64,000 nt of DNA from Clavibacter sp. VKM Ac-2873. Its GTDB lineage: Bacteria; Actinomycetota; Actinomycetes; Actinomycetales; Microbacteriaceae. A program made the position numbers and the translations under genes. A model generated the notes under the pieces. The model did no database searches. It worked only from the letters and a program-made list of their open reading frames with translations, and had not been told where the DNA came from. The stretch covers positions 186,001 to 250,000 of the forward strand of contig NZ_JADKRS010000002.1 in NCBI RefSeq assembly GCF_015351075.1, given 5' to 3'. The stretch's first letter is position 1. Each line of letters opens with the position of its first letter. Positions 1 through 8,262 of this stretch are shown in pieces.

Positions 1-9
1 CAGGCCCAT

Positions 10-1032
10 GTGAACGGCGTGCTGGATGCGTTCTTCGCCCGCTCGCTCGTCCGGGCCGAGGTCATGGGCCCCGAGTACGTGAAGCTGTGGCGCACGCTCG
101 AGTCGAACACGGCGGGCGGCAAGCGGTTCCGGCCCCGCATGGTGATGGCCGCGTACGACGGCCTCGGCGGCCAGGACGTGCAGGCCGCGGCCCACGTCGG
201 CGCCGCGTTCGAGATGCTGCACACCGCGCTCATCGTCCACGACGACGTCATCGACCGCGACTTCACGAGGCGCGGCGGCCCCAACGTCTCCGGCGCCTAC
301 CGCGACATCGCCACCACGCAGGGCCTGCCCCAGCCGCTCGCCGAGCACCGCGGCATGTCGGCCGCCGTCATCGCTGGGGATCTGGCGCTCGTCAACGCCT
401 ACCGCCTGATCGACGCGAGCGGCGTGCGCGACCTGACGCGGGCGCACCTCCTGGAGATCCTCGACGACGCCGTGTTCGCATCGGCCGCGGGCGAGCTCAT
501 CGACGTCGAGTTCTCGCTCACCGCGGACGTGCCGAGCGTCGACGAGATCCTCCGCATGGAGCGGCTCAAGACCGCCGTGTACTCGTTCGAGGCGCCGCTG
601 CAGGCGGGCGCCGTGCTCGCCGGCGCGAGCCCCGCGATCGTCTCGGCGCTCGGCGACTTCGGCCGCGACATCGGCATCGCCTACCAGGTGGTCGACGACG
701 TGCTCGGCGTCTTCGGCGACGAGCAGGAGACGGGCAAGACGAACCTCGGCGACCTCCGCGAGGGCAAGCGCACCGTGCTCATCGCGCACGCCGTGCGCTC
801 GTCGGAGTGGGGCGAGATCAGCGCGCTCGTCGGCAAGGACGACCTCTCCCGCGGCGAGGCGGCGCTCGTCCGCTCGGTGCTGGAGAGCTCGGGCGCCCGG
901 GCCTTCGCCGAGGGCGTCGCGCGGGACCTCGCGGTCGCCGCCGTCGCGCGCCTCGACGATCCCGTCGTGCCGGAGGCGCTCCGCCGGGAGCTCGCGCCCG
1001 TCGCGGAGTCCGTGCTCGGGCGCATCCGATGA
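10..1032 (+). CDS. crtE: Geranylgeranyl diphosphate synthase (polyprenyl synthetase)
   Basis: Makes the C20 precursor GGPP by condensing isopentenyl diphosphate onto allylic diphosphates, the entry step of carotenoid synthesis in the cytosol. The family motifs are clear: GGKRFRPR at residues 36-43, first Asp-rich motif DDVID at 78-82, and second Asp-rich region VVDDVLGVFGDE around 227-238 followed by TGK and DLREGKRT. The second motif is the DDxxG variant that I recall from actinobacterial GGPP synthases. The start used is GTG at 10. The frame is open to the window edge, so the true start could lie upstream. A TGA at 11-13 in another frame would overlap this GTG as GTGA, suggesting coupling to a preceding gene, perhaps idi. 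The stop overlaps the crtB start (ATGA). 340 aa is near family length. Confidence 0.93.
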   Translation: MNGVLDAFFARSLVRAEVMGPEYVKLWRTLESNTAGGKRFRPRMVMAAYDGLGGQDVQAAAHVGAAFEMLHTALIVHDDVIDRDFTRRGGPNVSGAYRDIATTQGLPQPLAEHRGMSAAVIAGDLALVNAYRLIDASGVRDLTRAHLLEILDDAVFASAAGELIDVEFSLTADVPSVDEILRMERLKTAVYSFEAPLQAGAVLAGASPAIVSALGDFGRDIGIAYQVVDDVLGVFGDEQETGKTNLGDLREGKRTVLIAHAVRSSEWGEISALVGKDDLSRGEAALVRSVLESSGARAFAEGVARDLAVAAVARLDDPVVPEALRRELAPVAESVLGRIR

Positions 1033-3689
1033 CGCGTCGCCTCCCCGGCCGCCGGCCCGCCGCCCCCGAGGAGCCCACGGGCCTCGAGAAGTACGACCGC
1101 GTGGCGCAGGAGACGGCCTCCGTCGTGATCCGCCGCTACTCCACCTCCTTCGGCCTGGCGTCCCGGCTGCTCGGCGCCGACGTCCGCCAGCACATCGAGA
1201 ACGTGTACGCGCTCGTGCGCGTGGCCGACGAGATCGTCGACGGCGCCGCGGCCGGTGCCGGCGTGGATCCCGCGCACGTCGAGGAGCTGCTCGACGCGCT
1301 GGAGCAGGAGACCGAGGACGCCATGCTCCGCGGCTACAGCACCAACCTCGTCGTGCACGCGTTCGCGATCACGGCCCGCCGCGCGGGCTTCGGCGCCGAG
1401 CTCACCGCGCCGTTCTTCGCCTCCATGCGCATGGACCTGCGCCGGATGGAGCACACGCCCGCGTCCTTCACGGAGTACGTGTACGGATCCGCCGAGGTCG
1501 TCGGACTCATGTGCCTGCGCGCGTTCCTGGTCGGCCACGCGACGACGCGGCCGGAGCGGATCCGCTTCGAGGAGGGCGCCAAGCGCCTGGGCGCCGCGTT
1601 CCAGAAGGTCAACTTCCTGCGCGACCTCGCCGCCGACCACGGCGCGCTCGGCCGCAGCTACTTCCCCGGCGTCGACGTCGCGAGCTTCTCCGAGGCCGAC
1701 AAGGAGCGCATCCTCGACGACATCGACCACGACCTCCGCATGTCCGGCGCCGTGATCCCCGACCTCCCCGCCTCCAGCCGCCGCGCCGTCGCGCTCGCCC
1801 AGGGCCTGTTCGCCGAGCTCGCCGTCCGCCTGCGCGACACCCCCGCGTCCGAGCTCGTGCGCACGCGCGTTCGGGTGCCGGATCCGGTCAAGGCCCGCAT
1901 CGCGCTCGCCGCCGCCGCGGGCGCCGAGCCGTCCGGGGTCGACGGCCGCCTCGTCCGCCGGTCGCGCGGACCCCGCGCGCACTCCGCCCGCCCGACCCCC
2001 GCGTTCCGTGATCTCGCCGTCCGCCCCGCCCCGACCGAGCCCGCCCCGACCGAGCCCGCCCCGTCCGACCCCGAGCAGCAGGAGAGCGCCATGACCGCAC
2101 CCACCGCCATCGTGATCGGCGGCGGGATCGCCGGCCTCGCCTCCGCGGCGCTCCTCGCCCGCGACGGCTACCGCGTCACCCTCGTCGAGGGCCGCGACGA
2201 GGTCGGCGGCCGCGCGGGCTCCTGGGAGAGGGACGGCTTCCGCTTCGACCTCGGCCCCAGCTGGTACCTGATGCCCGAGGTGTTCGACCACTTCTTCCAT
2301 CTGTTGGGCACGAGCGCGGCCGAGCAGCTCGACCTCGTGCGCCTCCCGGGCTACCGCGTGCTCTTCGAGGGCGACCCCGACCCCATCGACATCCGCGACT
2401 CCCGCGAGGCGAACCTCGACCTGTTCGAGAGCGTCGAGCCCGGATCCCGCCCCGCCATGGCCCGCTACCTCGACTCCGCGAAGGACGTCTACGAGGTCGC
2501 GAAGAAGCGCTTCCTCTACACGACCTTCTCCGACTACCGGCCGCTGCTGAAGCGCGACGTCGTCACCCGCACGGGCACGCTCGCGAAGCTGCTGCTCACG
2601 CCGCTCGAGACGCACGTCGCGCGGTACGTGAAGGACCGGCGCCTGCGCCAGATCCTCGGCTACCCGGCCGTCTTCCTCGGCTCGTCGCCGAAGCTCGCCC
2701 CGAGCATGTACCACCTGATGAGCCACCTCGACCTCGAGGACGGCGTGCTCTACCCGCAGGGCGGCCTCATCACCGTGATCGACGCGATCGAGCGGGTCGC
2801 GCGGGCCGAGGGCGTCGAGATCCGCACGGGCGTGCCCGTCTCGCGCATCCTCACCGAGCCGACGACGGCCGGGAAGGCGCGGGCGCGCGGCGTGCAGATC
2901 ACGACCGACGCCGGCACCGAGACGCTCGACGCCGACGTGGTCGTCTCCACCGCCGACCTGCACCACACCGAGACCGAGCTCGTCCCCGAGGCGTTCCGCA
3001 CCTACCCGCAGTCCTACTGGGACAAGGCCACCGCCGGCCCCGGCGCGGTGCTCGTCTACCTCGGCGTCCGCGGCGAGCTGCCCGAGCTGCACCACCACAC
3101 GCTGCTGTTCACGGAGGACTGGGACGAGAACTTCTCCCGCATCTTCCCGCCGAAGGGCGGCACGACCTCGGTGCCGGATCCCGCGAGCATCTACGTCTGC
3201 AAGCCCAGCGCCACCGACCCGTCGGTCGCGCCCGACGGCCACGAGAACGTCTTCATCCTCGTGCCCATCCCGGCCGACCCGACCATCGGCCGCGGCGGCA
3301 TCGACGGCGCGGGCGACGCCCGTGTGGAGGAGATCGCCGACCGGGCCATCCAGCAGATCAGCGACTGGGCCGGCATCCCCGACCTCGCCGAGCGCATCGT
3401 CCTCCGCCGCACCTCGGGCCCCGGCGACTTCGCGGGCGACCTGCACTCGTGGAAGGGCACCATCCTCGGGCCCGCCCACACGCTCACGCAGTCGGCCATG
3501 TTCCGCGCCGGCAACACGAGCAAGAAGGTCGACGGGCTGCACTACGCCGGCGGATCCACCATCCCCGGCATCGGCCTGCCCATGTGCCTCATCAGCGCGG
3601 AGGTCCTCGTGAAGCGCCTCCGCGACGACACGTCGACCGGCCCGGGCGCCGTGCCGCTCGTGCGCACGGTCGGCCGCCCGGTGGTCTGA
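1029..3689 (+). CDS. crtB: Continuous CrtB-CrtI frame: phytoene synthase joined to phytoene desaturase
   Basis: Residues 1-about 320 are phytoene synthase, which joins two GGPP molecules into phytoene. YSTSFGLASRLL is at 37-48, and the two Mg-binding DxxxD motifs are DEIVD at 67-71 and DLAAD at 199-203. No stop codon follows. The frame runs through an Arg/Pro-rich stretch and a TEPAP-repeat linker straight into the CrtI desaturase, giving 886 aa in total. CrtB proteins normally end near 300-330 aa with their own stop. The ATG at 1029 overlaps the crtE stop. Two readings are possible: a true bifunctional fusion, or a CrtB read-through plus separate initiation of CrtI at ATG 2091, which has its own ribosome binding site. 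The domain assignment is secure; the physical form of the protein is not. Confidence 0.85.
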   Translation: MTRRLPGRRPAAPEEPTGLEKYDRVAQETASVVIRRYSTSFGLASRLLGADVRQHIENVYALVRVADEIVDGAAAGAGVDPAHVEELLDALEQETEDAMLRGYSTNLVVHAFAITARRAGFGAELTAPFFASMRMDLRRMEHTPASFTEYVYGSAEVVGLMCLRAFLVGHATTRPERIRFEEGAKRLGAAFQKVNFLRDLAADHGALGRSYFPGVDVASFSEADKERILDDIDHDLRMSGAVIPDLPASSRRAVALAQGLFAELAVRLRDTPASELVRTRVRVPDPVKARIALAAAAGAEPSGVDGRLVRRSRGPRAHSARPTPAFRDLAVRPAPTEPAPTEPAPSDPEQQESAMTAPTAIVIGGGIAGLASAALLARDGYRVTLVEGRDEVGGRAGSWERDGFRFDLGPSWYLMPEVFDHFFHLLGTSAAEQLDLVRLPGYRVLFEGDPDPIDIRDSREANLDLFESVEPGSRPAMARYLDSAKDVYEVAKKRFLYTTFSDYRPLLKRDVVTRTGTLAKLLLTPLETHVARYVKDRRLRQILGYPAVFLGSSPKLAPSMYHLMSHLDLEDGVLYPQGGLITVIDAIERVARAEGVEIRTGVPVSRILTEPTTAGKARARGVQITTDAGTETLDADVVVSTADLHHTETELVPEAFRTYPQSYWDKATAGPGAVLVYLGVRGELPELHHHTLLFTEDWDENFSRIFPPKGGTTSVPDPASIYVCKPSATDPSVAPDGHENVFILVPIPADPTIGRGGIDGAGDARVEEIADRAIQQISDWAGIPDLAERIVLRRTSGPGDFAGDLHSWKGTILGPAHTLTQSAMFRAGNTSKKVDGLHYAGGSTIPGIGLPMCLISAEVLVKRLRDDTSTGPGAVPLVRTVGRPVV
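2028..2072 (+). repeat. Three tandem 15-bp units in the CrtB-CrtI linker
   Basis: Units start at 2028, 2043 and 2058. The unit is GCCCCGACCGAGCCC; the third copy differs at a few bases. It encodes the proline-rich TEPAP-type linker between the CrtB and CrtI domains. Unit length is a multiple of three, so copy-number change keeps the frame and lengthens or shortens the linker. Confidence 0.85.
2091..3689 (+). CDS. crtI: Phytoene desaturase (CrtI), internal start within the CrtB-CrtI frame
   Basis: FAD-dependent desaturase that converts phytoene to lycopene at the membrane. From ATG 2091 it is 532 aa, the usual CrtI length. The N-terminus has the dinucleotide-binding pattern IGGGIAGLASAALLARDGY, then VEGRDEVGGRAG. 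The C-terminus carries the CrtI signature GLHYAGGSTIPGIGLPM. An AGGAG sits 7 nt upstream of ATG 2091, which supports independent initiation even though the frame is open from crtB. The stop at 3687-3689 overlaps the crtYe ATG. Enzyme family is certain; whether it is made alone, fused to CrtB, or both cannot be read from the DNA. Confidence 0.9.
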   Translation: MTAPTAIVIGGGIAGLASAALLARDGYRVTLVEGRDEVGGRAGSWERDGFRFDLGPSWYLMPEVFDHFFHLLGTSAAEQLDLVRLPGYRVLFEGDPDPIDIRDSREANLDLFESVEPGSRPAMARYLDSAKDVYEVAKKRFLYTTFSDYRPLLKRDVVTRTGTLAKLLLTPLETHVARYVKDRRLRQILGYPAVFLGSSPKLAPSMYHLMSHLDLEDGVLYPQGGLITVIDAIERVARAEGVEIRTGVPVSRILTEPTTAGKARARGVQITTDAGTETLDADVVVSTADLHHTETELVPEAFRTYPQSYWDKATAGPGAVLVYLGVRGELPELHHHTLLFTEDWDENFSRIFPPKGGTTSVPDPASIYVCKPSATDPSVAPDGHENVFILVPIPADPTIGRGGIDGAGDARVEEIADRAIQQISDWAGIPDLAERIVLRRTSGPGDFAGDLHSWKGTILGPAHTLTQSAMFRAGNTSKKVDGLHYAGGSTIPGIGLPMCLISAEVLVKRLRDDTSTGPGAVPLVRTVGRPVV

Positions 3690-4033
3690 TGGGCCTCGTC
3701 TACCTGGTGCTGCTGCTCGGCGCGCTCGGCTGCATGATGCTCATCGACCGGCGGTGGCGCCTGTTCTTCTGGCGCGACCGCACGGCGGCGATCCTCACGA
3801 CCCTCATCGGCGTCGCCTTCTTCCTCGCGTGGGACATCGCGGGCATCTCGCAGGGCATCTTCTTCCGCGGGGAGACGTCGTTCATGACGGGCATCCTCGT
3901 GGGGCCCGAGCTGCCGCTCGAGGAGGTCTTCTTCCTCACGCTGCTCTGCTACCTCACGATGAACCTCGTCAACGGGTTCAGCCGCCTCGCCGACCACCAC
4001 GTCGCCCGGGCCAGGGAGCGCGCGAACCGATGA
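3689..4033 (+). CDS. crtYe: Lycopene cyclase subunit, C50 carotenoid type (CrtYe/LbtA-like)
   Basis: Small integral membrane protein of 114 aa, one half of the heterodimeric lycopene cyclase of actinobacteria. In C50 pathways the two small subunits act together to form the end rings on the elongated chain. It has three hydrophobic segments and the family motif PELPLEE in the third, with acidic residues expected in the active site. The ATG at 3689 overlaps the crtI stop, and its stop overlaps the next ATG (ATGA), so the subunits are translationally coupled, as expected for a 1:1 complex. Ring type (epsilon, beta or gamma) cannot be decided from the sequence alone. Confidence 0.9.
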   Translation: MGLVYLVLLLGALGCMMLIDRRWRLFFWRDRTAAILTTLIGVAFFLAWDIAGISQGIFFRGETSFMTGILVGPELPLEEVFFLTLLCYLTMNLVNGFSRLADHHVARARERANR

Positions 4034-4398
4034 GCTACCTCGCGCTCGACGTGCTGTTCCTGATCCCCGTCGCGGTCGTCGGGTTCCTGTTCCGCCGCCT
4101 CCTGCTGCGCGAGGCGAACGCGGTGCCCTACGGATCCAGCCGCTTCGACTACCCCGAGTACTACTGGTACCGGCGGATGCCCGTCGTGATCCTGCTCGTG
4201 ATGACGCTGATCTTCGACAACATCATGATCAAGGTCGGCCTCGTCGGCTACGACGACGACAAGCTGGTGGGCCTCATCCTCGGCTACGCGCCCATCGAGG
4301 ACTTCGCCTACGCGATCGCCGCGCTCGTGCTGCTGCCCGCGGTCTGGTACCTGCTGCGCCGCCGCCGCAGCGTCTCCGGGATCGAAGCGCATGAGTGA
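4030..4398 (+). CDS. crtYf: Lycopene cyclase second subunit (CrtYf/LbtB-like)
   Basis: Partner of the preceding cyclase subunit, 122 aa with three hydrophobic segments. It carries the matching acidic motif PIEDF near residue 90, the counterpart of PELPLEE in CrtYe. Start ATG 4030 overlaps the crtYe stop by 4 nt; its end overlaps the crtEb start by 8 nt. The order crtYe-crtYf-crtEb is that of the decaprenoxanthin cluster of Corynebacterium and of Microbacteriaceae. Function as heterodimeric C50 cyclase is inferred from family and order. Confidence 0.9.
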   Translation: MSYLALDVLFLIPVAVVGFLFRRLLLREANAVPYGSSRFDYPEYYWYRRMPVVILLVMTLIFDNIMIKVGLVGYDDDKLVGLILGYAPIEDFAYAIAALVLLPAVWYLLRRRRSVSGIEAHE

Positions 4399-5287
4399 CG
4401 TGCGCGCGCGGCCCGGCGCCGCGGAGATGCTGCGCACCATCGCGCTCTCGTCGCGCCCGCTCTCCTGGGTGAACACGGCGTTCCCGTTCGCGGCCGCGTA
4501 CCTCACGGTGACGCGCGAGATCGACCTCACGGCGATCCTCGGCACCCTCTACTTCCTCATCCCGTACAACCTGGCGATGTACGGCATCAACGACGTCTTC
4601 GACTACGAGTCCGACATGCGGAACCCGCGGAAGGGCGGCGTGGAGGGCGCCGTGCTCGCGCGCGCCATGCACCGGCCGGTGCTGGTCGCGGTGCTCGTCA
4701 CGAACGTGCCGTTCCTCGCGTACCTCGTGGCCGTGGGATCCGCGGCGAGCCTCGCGGTGCTCGCCGTGAGCGTCTTCGCCGTGATCGCGTACTCGCTCAA
4801 GGGCCTCCGCTTCAAGGAGCGGCCGGTGCTCGACTCCCTCACCTCGAGCACGCACTTCACGTCCCCCGCGGTCTACGGCATCGTGCTCGCGGGCGGCGCG
4901 TTCACGCCCGCGCTGTGGGCGATCCTCGCGGCGTTCTTCCTGTGGGGGGTCGCCTCGCACGCGTTCGGCGCGGTGCAGGACATCGTGGCCGATCGCGAGG
5001 GCGGCATCTCCTCCATCGCGACCGTGCTCGGCGGCGCCGCGACCGTGCGCATCGCGGTGCTCGCCTACGCCGCGGCCGGGGTCGCGATGCTGTTCACCGG
5101 GCTGCCGGGGATCATCGCCAGCGTGCTCGTGATCCCGTACATCCTCAGCACCGCGCCGTTCTGGTCGATCCGCGACGAGGACGCGGGAGCCGCGAACCGC
5201 GGCTGGCGCCGCTTCCTCGGCCTGAACTTCCTGTCCGGCTTCGTGGTGACGATGCTCCTCATCGCGTACTGGCTCACGAACGCCTGA
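4391..5287 (+). CDS. crtEb: Lycopene elongase, UbiA-family prenyltransferase
   Basis: Adds C5 prenyl units to both ends of lycopene, giving the C50 skeleton. UbiA superfamily membrane protein of 298 aa with about eight hydrophobic segments. The Asp-rich substrate motif NDVFDYESD is at residues 67-75, and a second acidic region (VQDIVADREGG) lies near residue 197. It is the last gene of the crt run and overlaps crtYf by 8 nt. The end product is therefore a cyclic C50 carotenoid, consistent with yellow-orange Microbacteriaceae pigments. Behind it the base composition changes abruptly at the restriction-modification pair. Confidence 0.93.
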   Translation: MSDVRARPGAAEMLRTIALSSRPLSWVNTAFPFAAAYLTVTREIDLTAILGTLYFLIPYNLAMYGINDVFDYESDMRNPRKGGVEGAVLARAMHRPVLVAVLVTNVPFLAYLVAVGSAASLAVLAVSVFAVIAYSLKGLRFKERPVLDSLTSSTHFTSPAVYGIVLAGGAFTPALWAILAAFFLWGVASHAFGAVQDIVADREGGISSIATVLGGAATVRIAVLAYAAAGVAMLFTGLPGIIASVLVIPYILSTAPFWSIRDEDAGAANRGWRRFLGLNFLSGFVVTMLLIAYWLTNA

Positions 5288-5375
5288 CGCATCCGGGGCC
5301 AGCGATCTCGGACGGTCGTCCGGGGACGCGCGGGCCCTCCCAAACTAAGTCGTCTGCTCTCGGTATGGTGTCCGC

Positions 5376-7058
5376 ATGAGTTGGGCTCCGAGGCTGAAGA
5401 TGGCGACCCTTCCGCAGGCGGCCTCAGAGTTCGAGCAGGCGCTCGCATCGATGCGGCCGTGGTGGGCCGCTCGTGTCGAGAAGGCTGGACTTCCCGCGGC
5501 GTGGGCCGACCTCGACCATGCACTCGACGCCCGCCCGCCCGCGCCCATTCCGGCGACGACATCGCTCGAGATCGCATTAGACAGCTGGGCCCTTGGCACG
5601 CAGTACGTCGGCACCCTCGATTCTCACGTGCGCTCGGAGCATGGTCGTCATTACACCCCGCGCGATCTCGCCGAGCGCCTTTGGGCGATGCTGCGTGACG
5701 CCCTCAAATTTGGTGCCGACCCTCACGCTATGCCGGGACTCATTCGCGACCCAGCCGTCGGCGCGGGTGCGCTTCTTATCCCTGTTCTTCGGGAGCACCT
5801 AAAAGCCAGCGAATCCGTCGACCCAGTGCTCGTCCTCCGCTCGCTGCCGAACTTCATCGAGGGTCTCGATAACGATCCTTGGGCTGTTTATCTGGCGAAT
5901 GTCACGCTCGCCGCCGAAATGCTGCCGACTCTCGCGCGAGTATCCGAAAACTTGCGGCGTCCGCTTCCCTCGCTCGCTCGAATCGGTGACGGACTTGCGG
6001 CCGACCTTCCTCCCGCACACTCGTGGATAATGAATCCGCCGTACGGCCGTCAGCGTCTCACGACGGAACGTCGCGAGCAATTCATCGACACCCTCTACGG
6101 GCACGCGAATCTTTACGGCATGTTCATGGCCTCGGCCCTCGACAAGACTCACGCCGACGGCGCGATTGCCGCACTAGTCCCGACGAGCTTTGCATCCGGG
6201 CTTTACTTCCATCGCCTCCGACGGCAGTTGAGCGAGCGCACACCCCTTCGATCTCTCGCATTCGTTCACCAGCGGAACGGTGTCTTCGGGGGAGTGCTAC
6301 AGGAGACGTGTCTCGCTGTCTTCACCGCCCGACGCGGACGGCGAGTCGAGATCACCCGCGTGAATGGCTCCGTGGCCCGGGTTGCGTCTGTCCCGACTCC
6401 TCGCACTAGTGAACCTTGGCTTCTACCCCGTGAGTCGTCTGATGCCGCATTAGCCGCCGTCGCAGCTTCACTTCCCAACACATTAAGTTCCGCTGGTTGG
6501 CATGCTTCGACAGGGCCGCTCGTATGGAATCGCCGTCGCGAGGACCTGTACCGGCGTTCCGCTATCGATCGCAGTCACATCGTGTGGGCGGCCGACATCG
6601 ACGACGGGAAAGTCGGCCGGAACGCAAAGCGCAACACGATGCGTTACCTGAAGCTCCATGGCCTCGCTGATCAGAAGACAATGTCCCTCTCTGCTCCTGC
6701 CATTCTCGTTCAGCGGACGACCGCCCCCGAGCAGACGCGCAGACTAGTAGTAGCGGAGCTGACTCAGGTGGAACTGGATCGGTTGGGCGGAAGCGTGGTC
6801 ATCGAGAATCACCTCAACGTCCTGAAGCCGACCCACGTTGCTCCGCTCGTGTCGCGCGCCACTCTCGCCGCTGTCTTGGCGTCGCGGGTCTTCGATCGAC
6901 TCATGCGCTGTATCTCCGGCTCCGTCGCGGTGAGTTCGTATGAACTTGCGGCGCTGCCGCTGCCCGACGCAGAGACGCTCAACTCGTGGGAAGGGCTCAC
7001 AGGCGAAGAACTTGAAAGAGCCATTGAGCAAGCGTATTCCGTGAGGCCGAGGCCATGA
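5376..7058 (+). CDS. N6-adenine DNA methyltransferase of a type II restriction-modification pair
   Basis: Protective methylase, 560 aa. Motif X-like region GRHYTPRDLAERL is at 90-102, SAM-binding motif I DPAVGAG at 125-131, acidic motif II region EGLDNDPWAV at 162-171, and catalytic motif IV NPPYG at 220-224. NPPY marks an amino-methyltransferase of the adenine class. The C-terminal half contains IENHLNVLKP, typical of target-recognition regions in related methylases. The ATGA overlap with the next gene pairs it with a PstI/BsuBI-type endonuclease. Base composition is clearly lower in GC than the flanking genes, with codons ending in A or T that neighbours avoid, a sign of recent transfer. 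No strong ribosome binding site is visible before ATG 5376, so the start is moderately sure. Confidence 0.88.
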   Translation: MSWAPRLKMATLPQAASEFEQALASMRPWWAARVEKAGLPAAWADLDHALDARPPAPIPATTSLEIALDSWALGTQYVGTLDSHVRSEHGRHYTPRDLAERLWAMLRDALKFGADPHAMPGLIRDPAVGAGALLIPVLREHLKASESVDPVLVLRSLPNFIEGLDNDPWAVYLANVTLAAEMLPTLARVSENLRRPLPSLARIGDGLAADLPPAHSWIMNPPYGRQRLTTERREQFIDTLYGHANLYGMFMASALDKTHADGAIAALVPTSFASGLYFHRLRRQLSERTPLRSLAFVHQRNGVFGGVLQETCLAVFTARRGRRVEITRVNGSVARVASVPTPRTSEPWLLPRESSDAALAAVAASLPNTLSSAGWHASTGPLVWNRRREDLYRRSAIDRSHIVWAADIDDGKVGRNAKRNTMRYLKLHGLADQKTMSLSAPAILVQRTTAPEQTRRLVVAELTQVELDRLGGSVVIENHLNVLKPTHVAPLVSRATLAAVLASRVFDRLMRCISGSVAVSSYELAALPLPDAETLNSWEGLTGEELERAIEQAYSVRPRP

Positions 7059-8182
7059 ACGTGTTCCTACCCACCGTCTCCGTTGACGTCGCTGCCCAGC
7101 GACTCGGTCTCATTTTCCCAATCCTTAGCTTTGATACGACTCTCAGTAACGCGCTTGCGGCGCATGCGCTGCGCGCCTTGATCTATGTGGGAGCCGTTCA
7201 CGACAGTGACGGCGACGCCGAGCAGGCATTCATGCGGCCCTCAATGGCACTGTGGCTGAGTGACGACGCTGCTTCTCACGTCACTGAGGAGGAGCGTCGC
7301 TCCTGGCACGCGGCAGCGTCCCGCTCCGCCGTAGCAGTCGCGCGACTGGAGGCAGAATGGGGGATTACGTTCCGGCCCGGGTACGCGGAGAACACGCGCG
7401 AATCACTGCGCGAGACTCTTGACGGTTGGCTAGAGTACGGCGCGCTCCTTCAGCGAAGCGGCATCGCGAATAACTATCCGGGTCCACGGTGGCAGCTGAC
7501 TCGCGAGTTCGCCGCACTTTTCGATCCCTCCTTGAGCGGCAACAACCTCGCTGCCGCAATCGGATCTTGGGTACTGGATCATATGAGCGCACTCGGCCGC
7601 TACCGTTCGCAGGCCGTGCGTCAACTGGCTCAGGAGGCTCACGCAGTCGATGTGGTGCTCCCCGGCGGGCGACATCGTCAGTTGACGCCTGGCGACGCGT
7701 CGCGCATTTTGAAGGGAGTCGTTGAGGACTGGGCGCCGCGGAAACTACACACGCCGCGCGTGCTCACAATTTCGGAGCCTGGTGATCAAATTTTCGTCGC
7801 CGATGCGAAGACTCTCAGCCAGATCGGTATGGAGATCGACCAATCGTCGCTTCTCCCTGATTGCTTGATCGTCGATATTGGAGCTTCACCCGTCGAGCTT
7901 TGGCTAATAGAGGCCGTTGCGACGGATGGCGTAATCACTGAGCGGCGTAAGTCTGAATTCATATCATGGGCCGCATCGCAGGGCATCCCATCAGCATCGT
8001 GCCGCTTCATGACCGCATTCGTTTCCCGGAACTCCCCGATAGCCAAGCGTCGTCTGAAAGACCTCGCATCCGAGACCACTGCTTGGTTCTTGAATGAGCC
8101 CGAGCATGAACTAAAATGGTCCATTATCGATAGGACCGGATACGTTCCCGTGCTCGCGGTCGTAACGCCGATCGACGGCTAG
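7055..8182 (+). CDS. Type II restriction endonuclease, PstI/BsuBI family
   Basis: 375 aa. The C-terminal part matches the BsuBI/PstI endonuclease domain as I know it: LPD at 267-269, LIEAV at 284-288, then G at 292 and an Arg pair at 297-298. That LPD...LIEAV...G...R pattern holds the presumed metal-binding acidic residues. The N-terminal part fits the helical region that precedes this domain. Family members PstI and BsuBI cut CTGCAG and their methylases modify adenine, which agrees with the NPPY methylase encoded 4 nt upstream; the actual specificity here is unproven. Lower GC than the chromosome, like its partner. Start ATG 7055 is fixed by the overlap. Confidence 0.82.
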   Translation: MNVFLPTVSVDVAAQRLGLIFPILSFDTTLSNALAAHALRALIYVGAVHDSDGDAEQAFMRPSMALWLSDDAASHVTEEERRSWHAAASRSAVAVARLEAEWGITFRPGYAENTRESLRETLDGWLEYGALLQRSGIANNYPGPRWQLTREFAALFDPSLSGNNLAAAIGSWVLDHMSALGRYRSQAVRQLAQEAHAVDVVLPGGRHRQLTPGDASRILKGVVEDWAPRKLHTPRVLTISEPGDQIFVADAKTLSQIGMEIDQSSLLPDCLIVDIGASPVELWLIEAVATDGVITERRKSEFISWAASQGIPSASCRFMTAFVSRNSPIAKRRLKDLASETTAWFLNEPEHELKWSIIDRTGYVPVLAVVTPIDG

Positions 8183-8262
8183 ATAAATTCTTCCGGGTAC
8201 TGCGACGTAAGCTAGCGCCGCGCGCCGTCGCGGCGGCGGCCGGCCGCGGCACCACGCTCCGC

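Noticed and set aside
87-1028. Extension of the CrtB frame back through crtE
   Set aside because: The residues are Arg/His/Pro-rich noise antisense in character; crtB starts at ATG 1029.
681-3542. Long minus-strand frame of 953 aa opposite the crt genes
   Set aside because: It lies antisense to well-recognised crt genes and has the Arg/Ala/Gly composition of high-GC shadow frames.
5288-5375. Terminator behind crtEb (CGGAC-GTCCG stem at about 5309-5322)
   Set aside because: Five-base arms with a short loop are too weak to call.
8183-8262. Attachment site or direct repeat at the right border of the R-M island
   Set aside because: I found no sequence shared with the left border at 5288-5375.
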